Below, piece by piece: positions 45,466 through 54,300 of a stretch of 64,000 nucleotides of DNA (positions are counted from its first letter, which is position 1; each line of letters starts with the position of its first letter). The DNA is from Bradyrhizobium niftali. Lineage in GTDB: Bacteria; Pseudomonadota; Alphaproteobacteria; Rhizobiales; Xanthobacteraceae. Position numbers and translations under genes: made by a program. The stretch lies in the NCBI RefSeq assembly GCF_004571025.1, contig NZ_SPQT01000016.1, positions 1-64,000 on the forward strand, given 5' to 3'. The notes beneath the pieces were generated by a model. It saw nothing but the letters and a program-made list of their open reading frames with translations, was not told the origin of the DNA and ran no database searches.

Positions 45466-46749
45466 ATGCACATTCTCCTGCTCGGTTCTGGCGGCCGTGA
45501 ACATGCCCTGGCGTGGAAGATCGCAGCCTCTCCCCTCGTGACCAAATTCTGGTGCGCGCCCGGCAATGCCGGCATCGCGCGCGAGGCGGAGTGCGTGGCG
45601 CTCGACGTTGCCGACCATGTGGCCGTGATCGACTTCTGCAAGACCAACGCGGTCGAGCTGGTGGTGGTCGGCCCGGAGACGCCGCTGGCGGCCGGCATCG
45701 TCGATGACCTCACTGCCGCCGGCATCAAGGCGTTCGGGCCGAGCGGGGCGGCCGCCCAGCTCGAAAGCTCCAAGGGCTTCACCAAGGCGCTCTGCACCGA
45801 ATTCGGCATTCCGACCGGCGCCTACAAGCGCTTCACCAACGCCGATGACGCGCGTGCCTATGTCCAGAGCCAGGGCGCGCCGATCGTGGTGAAGGCCGAC
45901 GGTCTTGCCGCCGGCAAGGGCGTCGTCGTCGCCAAGACCGTGCGCGAGGCCGAGGACGCCATCGCCATGATGTTCGAGGGCGCCTTTGGCGAAGCCGGCG
46001 CCGAAGTCGTGATCGAGGAATTCCTGCCGGGCCGCGAGATCAGCTTCTTCGCGCTGTGCGACGGCGAGACCGCCATTCCGCTGGCCTCCGCGCAGGACCA
46101 CAAGCGTGTGTTCGACCACGACGTCGGCCCGAACACCGGCGGCATGGGCGCCTATTCGCCGACGCCGCTGGTGACGCCCGCGATCCACGACGCGATCATG
46201 GCCAGGATCATTTTGCCGACGGTGGCCGGCATGAAGCAGCGCGGCACGCCGTTCCGCGGCATCCTCTATGCCGGGATCATGCTGACCACGCAGGGCCCAA
46301 AACTGTTCGAGTTCAACGTCCGCTTCGGCGATCCCGAGTGCCAGGTCCTGATGCTGCGCATGATGTCGGACATCGTGCCGGCGTTCATTGCCGCCTGCGA
46401 CGGGGAGTTGAAGCATTTCGATCTGCGCTGGTATCCGGAATCCGCGCTCACGGTGGTGATGGCGGCGAAGGGCTATCCCGGCGACTATCAGAAAGGCACG
46501 CGCATCGAGGGGCTGGAGGAGGCCGCCAAGGTCGACACCGTCGAGATATTCCACGCCGGCACGGTCGCAAAGGACGGCGCGATCCTCGCCAATGGCGGCC
46601 GCGTGCTCAACGTCTGCGCGTTAGGGGCGACCGTGACGGAGGCGCAAGGCCGCGCCTATCAGGCCGTGGACCGCATCAACTGGCCGGAAGGCTTCTGCCG
46701 CCGCGACATCGGCTGGCAGGCGGTGGAAGCCGAGAAGGCCAGGGGCTGA
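45466..46749 (+). CDS. purD: Phosphoribosylamine--glycine ligase (GAR synthetase)
   Basis: 427 residues from ATG 45466. MHILLLGSGGREHALAWKIA, PETPLAAGIVDDL, ATP-grasp region VKADGLAAGKGVVVA, DHKRVFDHDVGPNTGGMGAYSPTP and FNVRFGDPECQVLM. Second step of de novo purine synthesis. The start follows an intergenic repeat; no riboswitch is visible. Confidence 0.96.
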   Translation: MHILLLGSGGREHALAWKIAASPLVTKFWCAPGNAGIAREAECVALDVADHVAVIDFCKTNAVELVVVGPETPLAAGIVDDLTAAGIKAFGPSGAAAQLESSKGFTKALCTEFGIPTGAYKRFTNADDARAYVQSQGAPIVVKADGLAAGKGVVVAKTVREAEDAIAMMFEGAFGEAGAEVVIEEFLPGREISFFALCDGETAIPLASAQDHKRVFDHDVGPNTGGMGAYSPTPLVTPAIHDAIMARIILPTVAGMKQRGTPFRGILYAGIMLTTQGPKLFEFNVRFGDPECQVLMLRMMSDIVPAFIAACDGELKHFDLRWYPESALTVVMAAKGYPGDYQKGTRIEGLEEAAKVDTVEIFHAGTVAKDGAILANGGRVLNVCALGATVTEAQGRAYQAVDRINWPEGFCRRDIGWQAVEAEKARG

Positions 46750-46863
46750 CAGGCTTTTTTCCGCTGCACGCGCAGGGAACCTTGCGCCATCGCTCCGCCA
46801 CATCGACATTTCAAAAATGCGTAGTCGGCTGTTGGGCTTAGCGCCCTTCGCCGAGGACGCGTG

Positions 46864-46887
46864 CTACTGTGCATGGGGTTGTTTTCG
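46864..46887 (+). promoter_or_regulatory. 24-bp element shared with 1923-1946, upstream of the dehalogenase gene
   Basis: Identical over 24 bp to 1923-1946; flanks differ. Here it ends 51 bp before the dehalogenase start. See that entry. Confidence 0.45.
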
Positions 46888-46938
46888 ACATTTTTGTTGG
46901 GAGCCGCTCCGCGACTGACCAGACAAGGATGCAGAAAG

Positions 46939-47841
46939 ATGTCCGATCTCGCCGATCTTTATCCCGGCTTCGCCTCCGAGTGGATCAACACCTCCCTCGG
47001 CCGTATCTTTGCCCGCGTCGGCGGCAAGGGACCGCCGCTCTTGCTCCTGCACGGCTTCTCCGAGACGCATGTGATGTGGCACCGCGTGGCGCCGCAGCTT
47101 GCCGACAAGTTCACGCTGATCATCGCCGACCTGCCGGGCTATGGCTGGTCCGACATGCCCGAGAGCGACGCGCTGCACATGCCCTACAGCAAGCGCGCGA
47201 TGGCCAAGGCCATGGTGGAGGCGATGGAGCGCCTCGGCCACGTGCACTTCGCGCTGGCCGGCCACGACCGCGGCGGCCGCGTCTCCTACCGCCTCGCGCT
47301 CGACCATCCCGGGCGGCTGTCGCGCCTTGCCGTGCTCGATATCCTGCCGACCTATAATTACTGGGAGCGGATGAACCGCGCCTACGCGCTGAAGATCTAT
47401 CACTGGACCTTCCTGGCGCAGCCGGCACCGCTGCCGGAGACGCTGATCTCGAGCAATGGCGAGTTCTTCCTGCGCTTCAAGATGGCGAGCCAGACCAAAT
47501 CGAAGACGCTCGACGCCATCGACGAGGGTGCACTGGAGCACTACATCGCCCCGTTTCGCGATCCCGCCCGCGTGCACGCGATGTGCGAGGACTACCGCGC
47601 CGGCGCCTATTTCGACTACGACCTCGACAAGGCCGATTTCGAGGCCGGCAAGAAGATCACCATTCCCATGCTGGCGCTGTGGGGCAACGCCGGCGTGGCG
47701 CAAGCCGCCGCGACACCGCTGGATACGTGGAAGCAATGGGCCACGAACGTGGATGGCATGCCGGTGGATTCCGGCCACTTCCTCACCGAGGAGAACCCCG
47801 ACGTCACCGCGCAGGCGTTGCGCGAGTTCTTCGCAGGCTGA
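46939..47841 (+). CDS. Fluoroacetate/haloacetate dehalogenase
   Basis: 300 residues from ATG 46939 (MSDLADLYPGFASEWINT). From memory it aligns without gaps to the characterised Rhodopseudomonas palustris fluoroacetate dehalogenase (RPA1163): nucleophile D110 in GHDRGGR, R111 and R114 for the carboxylate, acid D134, halide-pocket H155, W156 and Y219, and base H280. All are present at the same numbers. The enzyme hydrolyses haloacetates, including the C-F bond, to glycolate. The product would feed the glycolate oxidase encoded 37 kb away. No transporter or regulator is adjacent. Confidence 0.9.
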   Translation: MSDLADLYPGFASEWINTSLGRIFARVGGKGPPLLLLHGFSETHVMWHRVAPQLADKFTLIIADLPGYGWSDMPESDALHMPYSKRAMAKAMVEAMERLGHVHFALAGHDRGGRVSYRLALDHPGRLSRLAVLDILPTYNYWERMNRAYALKIYHWTFLAQPAPLPETLISSNGEFFLRFKMASQTKSKTLDAIDEGALEHYIAPFRDPARVHAMCEDYRAGAYFDYDLDKADFEAGKKITIPMLALWGNAGVAQAAATPLDTWKQWATNVDGMPVDSGHFLTEENPDVTAQALREFFAG

Positions 47842-47866
47842 ACTGCGCTGTCGCGACACACACAGC

Positions 47867-47953
47867 TGCTTGACCGGGCGATCCAGTACTCCGCGACGGT
47901 GGTGGTCGATAGGCCGCGGCGTACTGGATGCCCCCGCCTTCGCGGGGCATGAC
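47867..47953. repeat. Intergenic repeat of the CCAGTA family, third copy
   Basis: GGCGATCCAGTACTCCGCG and CGCGGCGTACTGGATGCCCC. Same family as 41266-41367. Confidence 0.75.
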
Positions 47954-47969
47954 GGCGGAATATGTGAAT

Positions 47970-48428
47970 TTACCGCCGCTCCCGGAAGAACTCCCGCAGC
48001 AGCCGCGCTGCTTCGCTCTCGCCGACACCGGAATAGACGTCCGGCGCGTGATGGCAGGTCGGCGAGGCAAAGAACCGCACGCCTGATTCCACCGCGCCGC
48101 CCTTGGGATCGGCGGCGCCGTAATAGAGCCGCCTGACCCTTGCAAAAGAGATCGCGCCCGCACACATGGTGCAGGGCTCCAGCGTCACGTAGAGGTCGCA
48201 GTCGACCAGGCGCTCGCTGCCGATCTTTTTCGCGGCCTCGCGCAGCGCAACGATCTCGGCATGGGCGGTGGGGTCGTAGTCGGTCAGCGTCCGGTTCGCC
48301 GCGGTGGCGATGACCTCGTAATTGCGGACGACCACGCATCCGATCGGAACTTCGCCCGCCTTTCCGGCATTTTCGGCCGTTTTGAGCGCCAAATCCATGA
48401 AAGAGGGGGCTTTCAAGCCTCGTATCAT
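47970..48428 (-). CDS. tadA: tRNA(adenine34) deaminase TadA
   Basis: 152 residues from ATG 48428 (another ATG 10 codons in is possible). Cytidine-deaminase fold: zinc site H56-A-E58 (TAHAEIVAL) and PCTMC with C86 and C89, plus VPIGCVVV. Makes inosine at the wobble base of tRNA-Arg(ACG). The last residues (AARLLREFFRERR) fit TadA. Confidence 0.92.
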   Translation of the reverse strand: MIRGLKAPSFMDLALKTAENAGKAGEVPIGCVVVRNYEVIATAANRTLTDYDPTAHAEIVALREAAKKIGSERLVDCDLYVTLEPCTMCAGAISFARVRRLYYGAADPKGGAVESGVRFFASPTCHHAPDVYSGVGESEAARLLREFFRERR

Positions 48429-48547
48429 CGCCAGAAACCTGCTAGTAGCTCCGCCTTCAGCAAGAGTGAATACCGGTTTTGCCTGAGCATGCGGCTCGAA
48501 ACGAGCGCGCACAATGCTTTCTGGCCACCCCCTGAGTGAGATTATTC

Positions 48548-50599
48548 ATGCCTCGCGACAGCGACAAAGACAACGATTCCCGCGGCCGGCGTGATCGTGG
48601 CCCGGCCAAGGGCCGGTCCGGCAAGCCGCGCGGCCCCGAGAAGAAGTTCGCCAAGCGCGGCTCTGAGGGCAAGGGCGACAGCCGTCCGCCCCGCGGCGAC
48701 CGCGACAGCCGTCCGTTCCGCCGCCGCGAGGAGGGCGATGCGCCGCGCCGCGATTTCAGCGACCGCCCGCGCTTCAAGCGCGACGACCGCGGTGGTGAGG
48801 AGCGCAGCTTCAAGCCGCGTGGCGACCGTCCGTTTTCGGATCGCGGCGCGCGTGACGGCGAGAAGCGGCCGTTCAAGCCGCGCGGCGATCGCCCGTCCTA
48901 TGGCCGTGACGACCGTCCGCCGCGCAGCCGGGATCGCGACGATTCCCGCCCCGCCGGCCGGACCGGCGACAAGAAGTTCGGCGACAAGCGGCCCTACGCG
49001 CCGCGTGGCGATCGTCCGGAACGCAAGTTCGACGGCGAGCGGAAGTTTTCGCGTGGTGCGCCGGATCGCAGCGACCGGCCGCGCGATCGTGGCGAGCGCA
49101 GCGATTCAAAGCCGTGGCAGAAGCGCGATGCGGGTCCGCGCGGCGACCGGCCGCCGCGCAAGGATTTCAGCAAGGGCCCGCGCAAGGATTTCGGCGGCCG
49201 CGACCGCGGCGAGGACAAGCCCTGGCAGAAGCGCGAAGGCGGCGAGGATCGTCCCCGGTTCTCGCGTTCGCGCGACGATCGTCCCTCGGGCGATCGTCCG
49301 TTCCGCGAGCGGCCCAAATTCGATCGGCCCAAGTTTGATCGCCCGCGCGATGATCGTCCCAAGTTCGATCGTCCCCGTCGTGACGGCGATGGCGAGCGCG
49401 GCGACCGTCCGAAATTCAATCGCCCGCGCGAGCGCTCGGAAGGCCGCTCCGACTGGCACGAGCATCCGCGCAGCGAAGGCCGCTTCGGTGATCGTCCGCG
49501 CCGTGAAAACGAGGACGAGAGCAGGATCTTCGAGAAGCGCCCGGCCTTCGGTGGCCGCGGCGCCTATCGCGAGCGCGATCGGGATTTCGAGGGGCGGCCG
49601 CGCCGCGAAGACGCGCCGAAGCCGAAGAAGGTCGGCGAGCGCATCGCCAAGGCTCTGGCGCGCGCAGGGCTTGCCTCGCGCCGCGACGCCGAGGAGATGG
49701 TCACGCAGGGCCGGGTTACCGTCAACGGCCGCGTCATCAATTCGCCCGCGCTCGACGTGACGCCGAACGACGTCGTGGCTGTCGACGGCAAGCCGTTGCC
49801 GCCGCGCGAGCGCACGCGCCTGTTCCTCTATCACAAGCCGCGCGGCCTCATGACCACGCATGACGACCCCGAGGGCCGTCCGACCGTGTTCGACAATCTG
49901 CCCGAAGGTCTGCCGCGCCTGATCAGCGTCGGCCGGCTCGACTTCAACACCGAAGGCCTGTTGCTGCTCACCAATGACGGCGGCCTCGCGCGCACGCTCG
50001 AGCTGCCGGACACCGGCTGGCTGCGTCGCTACCGCGTCCGCGCCCATGGCGACGTCACCCAGGCACAGCTCGACGTGCTCAAGGGTGGCATCGAGGTCGA
50101 GGGCGTGAAGTACGGTCCGATCGATGCCACGCTGGAGCGCGACCAGGGCGCCAATGTCTGGCTGGTGTTCGCGATCCGCGAAGGCAAGAACCGCGAGGTG
50201 CGCAACGTCTGCGCCCATCTCGGGCTCGAGGTGAACCGGCTGATCCGCGTGTCCTACGGCCCGTTCCAGCTCGGCGAAGTCCCCGAAGGCCAGGTCGAGG
50301 AGATCAAGTCGCGTGTGCTGCGCGAACAGCTCGGCGACAAGGTGATCGAGAAGTCGGGCGCGCAGTTCGACGTGCCGCAGAAATCTTCTTCACCCGATGG
50401 CGAAGCGCCGCGCGAGAAGAAGCCTGCCAGCAAGCGGGACGTGATCAACGATCGCAAGGGCCGCCGCGTGCTGGTGCAGCGTACCGGCAGCGAGGAGGCG
50501 CGCGAGCGCAACGAGGCGGAGGCGAGCGGTTACGGCCCGCCGCGCCGTCCCAAGCGCGGCTATCACGGCAAGCGCGACCTGACGCCGCGGGAGGACTAG
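48548..50599 (+). CDS. rluB: Pseudouridine synthase RluB-type with long Arg/Asp-rich N-terminal extension
   Basis: 683 residues from ATG 48548. Residues 1 to about 355 are low complexity (R, D, G, P, K, F; repeats such as DRPKFDRP and FKPRGDRP), predicted disordered and RNA-binding-like. The S4 domain follows (RIAKALARAGLASRRDAEEMV), then the RsuA/RluB catalytic domain with Asp near 465 in VGRLDFNTEGLLLLTNDG and KNREVRNVCAHLGLEVNRLIRVSYG. The C-terminal tail is again basic. RluB makes pseudouridine 2605 of 23S rRNA. The normal enzyme is about 290 residues. rsmD starts directly after its stop codon. Confidence 0.9.
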   Translation: MPRDSDKDNDSRGRRDRGPAKGRSGKPRGPEKKFAKRGSEGKGDSRPPRGDRDSRPFRRREEGDAPRRDFSDRPRFKRDDRGGEERSFKPRGDRPFSDRGARDGEKRPFKPRGDRPSYGRDDRPPRSRDRDDSRPAGRTGDKKFGDKRPYAPRGDRPERKFDGERKFSRGAPDRSDRPRDRGERSDSKPWQKRDAGPRGDRPPRKDFSKGPRKDFGGRDRGEDKPWQKREGGEDRPRFSRSRDDRPSGDRPFRERPKFDRPKFDRPRDDRPKFDRPRRDGDGERGDRPKFNRPRERSEGRSDWHEHPRSEGRFGDRPRRENEDESRIFEKRPAFGGRGAYRERDRDFEGRPRREDAPKPKKVGERIAKALARAGLASRRDAEEMVTQGRVTVNGRVINSPALDVTPNDVVAVDGKPLPPRERTRLFLYHKPRGLMTTHDDPEGRPTVFDNLPEGLPRLISVGRLDFNTEGLLLLTNDGGLARTLELPDTGWLRRYRVRAHGDVTQAQLDVLKGGIEVEGVKYGPIDATLERDQGANVWLVFAIREGKNREVRNVCAHLGLEVNRLIRVSYGPFQLGEVPEGQVEEIKSRVLREQLGDKVIEKSGAQFDVPQKSSSPDGEAPREKKPASKRDVINDRKGRRVLVQRTGSEEARERNEAEASGYGPPRRPKRGYHGKRDLTPRED

Positions 50600-51154
50600 T
50601 TGCGCGTCGTCGGCGGTCGCTTGAAGGGGCGTAATCTCGCCTCACCGTCCTCGCGCGATATCCGCCCCACGGCGGACCGCCTGCGCGAGTCCGTGTTCAA
50701 CATCCTCGTGCACGCGTATGACGATCCGATCGAGGACGCGCGCGTGCTCGATCTCTTCGCCGGCACCGGCGCGCTCGGCATCGAGGCGTCTTCGCGCGGC
50801 GCGAAGTTCGTGCTGTTCGTCGACAACGGTGCGGAGGCGCGGGCGTTGTTGCGCAACAATGTAGAATCGCTCGGCCTCGGCGGGGTGACAAAAGTCTATC
50901 GCCGCGATGCGACCGATCTCGGCCCGGCGCATCCCGTCGAGCCGTTCTCGCTGGTGTTCCTCGATCCGCCCTATGGCAGGGGACTTGCGGAGAAGGCGCT
51001 CGCGAGCTTGCGCGACGGCGGCTGGCTCACGCCGGGTGCGCTGCTCGTGGTCGAAGAGGCGAAGGCCGCGCAGTTCGTGACGCTTGATGGCTTCGAGGAA
51101 TTGGAGCGGCGCGCCTATGACGACACGGAGTTCGTGTTTTTGAAGAGGCCGTAG
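50600..51154 (+). CDS. rsmD: 16S rRNA (guanine(966)-N2)-methyltransferase RsmD
   Basis: 184 residues from TTG 50600, immediately after rluB. SAM motif VLDLFAGTGALGIEASSRG, LFVDNGAEA, and catalytic DPPYGRG. VVGGRLKGRNLASP and IRPTADRLRESVFNIL are typical RsmD. It modifies G966 of 16S rRNA, so rluB-rsmD is an rRNA-modification operon. Confidence 0.93.
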   Translation: MRVVGGRLKGRNLASPSSRDIRPTADRLRESVFNILVHAYDDPIEDARVLDLFAGTGALGIEASSRGAKFVLFVDNGAEARALLRNNVESLGLGGVTKVYRRDATDLGPAHPVEPFSLVFLDPPYGRGLAEKALASLRDGGWLTPGALLVVEEAKAAQFVTLDGFEELERRAYDDTEFVFLKRP

Positions 51155-51168
51155 CTTCGTGTTCAGTG

Positions 51169-51260
51169 CGTAGGGTGGGTTAGCCGAAGGCGTAACCCAC
51201 CACTGTCTTTCTCAGCGGAAACAGAAAGGGGTGGGTTACGCTGCGCTAACCCACCCTACG
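51169..51260. repeat. Intergenic repeat of the TGGGTTAGC/GCTAACCCA family, second copy
   Basis: CGTAGGGTGGGTTAGC at one end and GCTAACCCACCCTACG at the other, both flanking GTAACCCACC/GGTGGGTTAC. Same family as 31599-31715. Confidence 0.85.
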
Positions 51261-51270
51261 CGTTCGAGGG

Positions 51271-53082
51271 CTACCGCCGCCCGAACAGCTTCTCCACATC
51301 CGACAGCTTCAGCTCGACATAGGTCGGCCGGCCGTGATTGCACTGGCCGGAGTTTGGCGTCTCCTCCATCTCGCGGAGCAGGGCGTTCATCTCCTCGGGC
51401 CTGAGCCTGCGGCCGGCGCGCACCGAGCCGTGGCAGGCCATGGTGGCGGCGACGTGCATCAGGCGGCGCTCCAGCGGCAACGCTTCGTCCCATTCGGCCA
51501 TGTGCTCGGAGAGATCGCGCAACAGGCCGCCGGCATTGGTCTTGCCGAGCAGCGACGGCGTCTCGCGCACAGCGACCGCGCCGTGGCCGAAGGATTCGAT
51601 CGCAAGCCCGAATGAGGTAAGCTCGTCGCTGCGCTCGAGCAGGCGCTCCACCGTGGCCTCGTCCATCTCGACGATCTCGGGGATCAAGAGGATCTGCCGC
51701 TGCACGCCGTTGGCGGCCAGCGAGGCCTTCAGCCGCTCATAAACGATGCGTTCATGCGCGGCATGCTGGTCGACGATGATGAGGCCGTCGCGGGTCTGCG
51801 AGACGATGTAGGTCTCGTGGATCTGCGTGCGCGCGGCGCCGAGTGGGCGATCGACGAGGTCGCTGACGGGCTGCGTCTCGAACCGCACGTCGGCACTGGG
51901 CGCGCCGACGTCGAACGCCGCCTGGGCGCGCTCGGAGAAGGCAGGCGCTGCCGCGCCATCGAATGACGGCATCGGCGCGACTGGGGCGGATGGCGAGGCC
52001 CGCCAGTCCCAGCTCGCCGGGCGCGGCGTGAAAGCGGGCCGGAACGAGGACAATGCGCTCTCGCCGCTGTTGGCGGCGGTGCGCCTGCCCTCGCGTGCGA
52101 GCCCTTCCTTCAATCCATGCACGATCAGCGCGCGCACGAGGCCTGCGTTGCGGAAGCGGACCTCGGTCTTGGCCGGATGCACGTTGGCGTCGACCTCGCG
52201 CGGATCCAGCGTGACGAACAGCGCCAGCACCGGATGACGGTCGCGCGGCAGATAGTCGGAATAGGCCGCGCGCACCGCCCCTAAGATCAGCTTGTCGCGC
52301 ACCGGGCGGCCGTTGACGAAGAGATACTGCCCGAGCGCATTGGCTTTCGTCAGCGCCGGGGCTGCGGCATAGCCGGAAACGACGACGCCCTCGCGCTCGG
52401 CATGGACCTCGATGGCGTGGCTGCGAAACTCCGCGCCGAGGATGTCGCCGAGCCGTGTCAGCCGTCCGGCAGCGCCGGGCAGCGCCGCGGCCCAGGTCAC
52501 CGGCGCGCGCTCTTCGCCCGCAAGCGTGAAGGCGACGTCCGGTCGCGCCATCGCGAGGCGCCGCACCACCTCGCGGATCGCCTCGGCCTCGGTGCGGTCG
52601 GTCTTGAGAAACTTCAGCCGCGCCGGCGTGGCGTAGAAGAGGTCGTTGACCTCGACGCGGGTGCCATGCGCGAGCGCCGCCGGCATGATCTCGGACTTCG
52701 CGCCGCCCTCGACGGTGAGCGCCCATGCATGCGGCTCGCCGGCATGGCGCGTGGTGATCGAGAGACGCGCGACCGAGCCGATCGAGGGCAGGGCCTCGCC
52801 GCGGAACCCGAGCGTGCGGATCTGGAGCAGGTCTTCGTCGTCGAGCTTGGAGGTGGCGTGGCGCTCGACCGCGAGCGCGAGATCCTTCGCCGTCATCCCG
52901 CTGCCGTCGTCGGTGATGCCGATCCGCCGCCGGCCGCCGCCATCGGTGAAGACGTCGATCCGGCTCGCACCGGCATCGATCGCATTCTCGACCAGTTCCT
53001 TGACCACGCTCGCGGGCCGTTCGACCACCTCGCCGGCGGCGATGCGGTTGACGACTTGCTCAGGCAATTGGCGGACGGGCAT
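51271..53082 (-). CDS. mutL: DNA mismatch repair protein MutL
   Basis: 603 residues from ATG 53082. GHKL ATPase: ELVENAIDAGA, TDDGSGM, TLGFRGEALPSIGSVA and NDLFYATPARLKFLK. In the C-terminal domain IIVDQHAAHERIVYE (near 437) matches the DQHA(X)2E(X)4E metal motif of endonuclease-active MutL. ACHGSVRAGRRL and CNHGRPT also fit. Such MutL nicks DNA itself in organisms without MutH. Confidence 0.95.
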   Translation of the reverse strand: MPVRQLPEQVVNRIAAGEVVERPASVVKELVENAIDAGASRIDVFTDGGGRRRIGITDDGSGMTAKDLALAVERHATSKLDDEDLLQIRTLGFRGEALPSIGSVARLSITTRHAGEPHAWALTVEGGAKSEIMPAALAHGTRVEVNDLFYATPARLKFLKTDRTEAEAIREVVRRLAMARPDVAFTLAGEERAPVTWAAALPGAAGRLTRLGDILGAEFRSHAIEVHAEREGVVVSGYAAAPALTKANALGQYLFVNGRPVRDKLILGAVRAAYSDYLPRDRHPVLALFVTLDPREVDANVHPAKTEVRFRNAGLVRALIVHGLKEGLAREGRRTAANSGESALSSFRPAFTPRPASWDWRASPSAPVAPMPSFDGAAAPAFSERAQAAFDVGAPSADVRFETQPVSDLVDRPLGAARTQIHETYIVSQTRDGLIIVDQHAAHERIVYERLKASLAANGVQRQILLIPEIVEMDEATVERLLERSDELTSFGLAIESFGHGAVAVRETPSLLGKTNAGGLLRDLSEHMAEWDEALPLERRLMHVAATMACHGSVRAGRRLRPEEMNALLREMEETPNSGQCNHGRPTYVELKLSDVEKLFGRR

Positions 53083-53398
53083 GGGCTCACTCGGCGAATA
53101 TCCCAGTCTAATGCCTCGTGGGCACAAATGCATGGGGAAGGTCGAGCTTCCCACATGGCAAATGTGGCGCGTCTATCCTCGCTTACTTCTTATGCACGCG
53201 GGGAACGTGTTCCGCGCTGCCGCATATGCGGAGGACAATTCCGCGAAACCGCCTCGAAATCCCTAAACGATCACCACACGAAGCGGATTGCATCGCGATC
53301 GCGCCGTTCGAACTCTCTATGCGATGAACCGGTCCGGTGCAGGCGAACGGCGCAGGACGCAGCCGACCCGGTCATCGCAAAAAATCCAGGAGAAATGG
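53083..53398. other. Intergenic region between mutL and a small secreted protein gene
   Basis: 316 bp, divergent. No convincing ORF. It holds the mutL promoter and probably that of the downstream gene; no recognised repeat. Confidence 0.45.
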
Positions 53399-53707
53399 AT
53401 GAAGTTGGTGAAGACTTCTGCAATCGCATGCGCTCTTGCAGCCCTCATTGCGACGCCCGTTTTCGCGCAAGGCACGTCAGCTGGCACCAAGCCCGGCGGC
53501 ACCGTGCAAAGCAAACCCATGCAGGGGGGCGCGTCAGCCAGCGAAGATGAGGATCTCGGCACGCAGCAGGGCGCTGCGGGTGAGAAGATGGGCATGAAGT
53601 CGACCAAGGGAACGAAGGGCGCGGTCGGCACTACGGGAAGCGCAGCGCACAAGGGGACGGTCGACGATTCCGCCTCGGGCAGTCCCGCCACCGGCAAGCG
53701 TTACTGA
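53399..53707 (+). CDS. Small secreted low-complexity protein
   Basis: 102 residues from ATG 53399 (AGGAGA upstream). Signal peptide MKLVKTSAIACALAALIATPVFA|Q. The mature part is rich in Gly, Thr, Ser, Lys (MGMKSTKGTKGAVGTTGSAA) and ends TGKRY, likely disordered in the periplasm. No family recognised; may be stress-related as many such proteins are, but this is not shown. Confidence 0.6.
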   Translation: MKLVKTSAIACALAALIATPVFAQGTSAGTKPGGTVQSKPMQGGASASEDEDLGTQQGAAGEKMGMKSTKGTKGAVGTTGSAAHKGTVDDSASGSPATGKRY

Positions 53708-53765
53708 CGCCGGAACGTGAACCTGCAAACCTCCGGTCGCTTGGCGGCCGGAGGTGTTTGTCCAT

Positions 53766-54182
53766 TCAATCGTCGAAACTCCGGCCGCGTCCGGCCTTGA
53801 CGTCGCTGCGACGCTTCTTGCCCTCGAGCCGGCGCTGCTTGGAGCCGAAGGTCGGCCGTGTCGCGCGCCGTGGCTTCGGCCGTATCATCGCCTCGCTCAG
53901 GATCTCGACGAGCCGGTCGATGGCGTCCTGGCGGTTGCGTTCCTGGGTGCGGAAGCGCTGCGCGTGGATCACGATCACGCCGTCCTTGGTCATGCGCTGG
54001 CCGGCGATGCGGGCGAGCCGGATCGTGGCATCCTCCGGCAGGGTCAGCTTGCGCGTGTCGAAGCGCAGCTGGGCCGAGGTTGCGACCTTGTTGACGTTCT
54101 GCCCGCCGGGGCCGGAGGCGCGGACGAAGCCGATCTCGATGTCGTCCTCGTCGATGACGAGATCGCGGGATATCCGCAGCAT
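53766..54182 (-). CDS. arfB: Alternative ribosome-rescue hydrolase ArfB (YaeJ)
   Basis: 138 residues from ATG 54182. GGQ peptidyl-tRNA hydrolase motif (ASGPGGQNVNK) near the N terminus, and a basic C-terminal tail (PKPRRATRPTFGSKQRRLEGKKRRS in segments) that enters the empty mRNA channel. Releases peptides from stalled ribosomes. The upstream in-frame extension is poor in features. Confidence 0.9.
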   Translation of the reverse strand: MLRISRDLVIDEDDIEIGFVRASGPGGQNVNKVATSAQLRFDTRKLTLPEDATIRLARIAGQRMTKDGVIVIHAQRFRTQERNRQDAIDRLVEILSEAMIRPKPRRATRPTFGSKQRRLEGKKRRSDVKAGRGRSFDD

Positions 54183-54253
54183 GATGGCACCATTCGTGAT
54201 GTCCGGACATATCCCGGACGTCCACGTTCGGCAATGGCGCTCATGCGAAACGC

Positions 54254-54280
54254 AAATGGCCGGGGCGAGCCCGGCCATTT
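54254..54280 (-). terminator. Hairpin after the M16 peptidase pair
   Basis: AAATGGCCGGG/CCCGGCCATTT perfect 11-bp stem, 5-nt loop, between the M16 pair and arfB. Minus strand is followed by GCGTTTCG; the T-run is weak, so it may be a processing hairpin. Confidence 0.5.
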
Positions 54281-54300
54281 GACACAGAGGATGGAAGACC

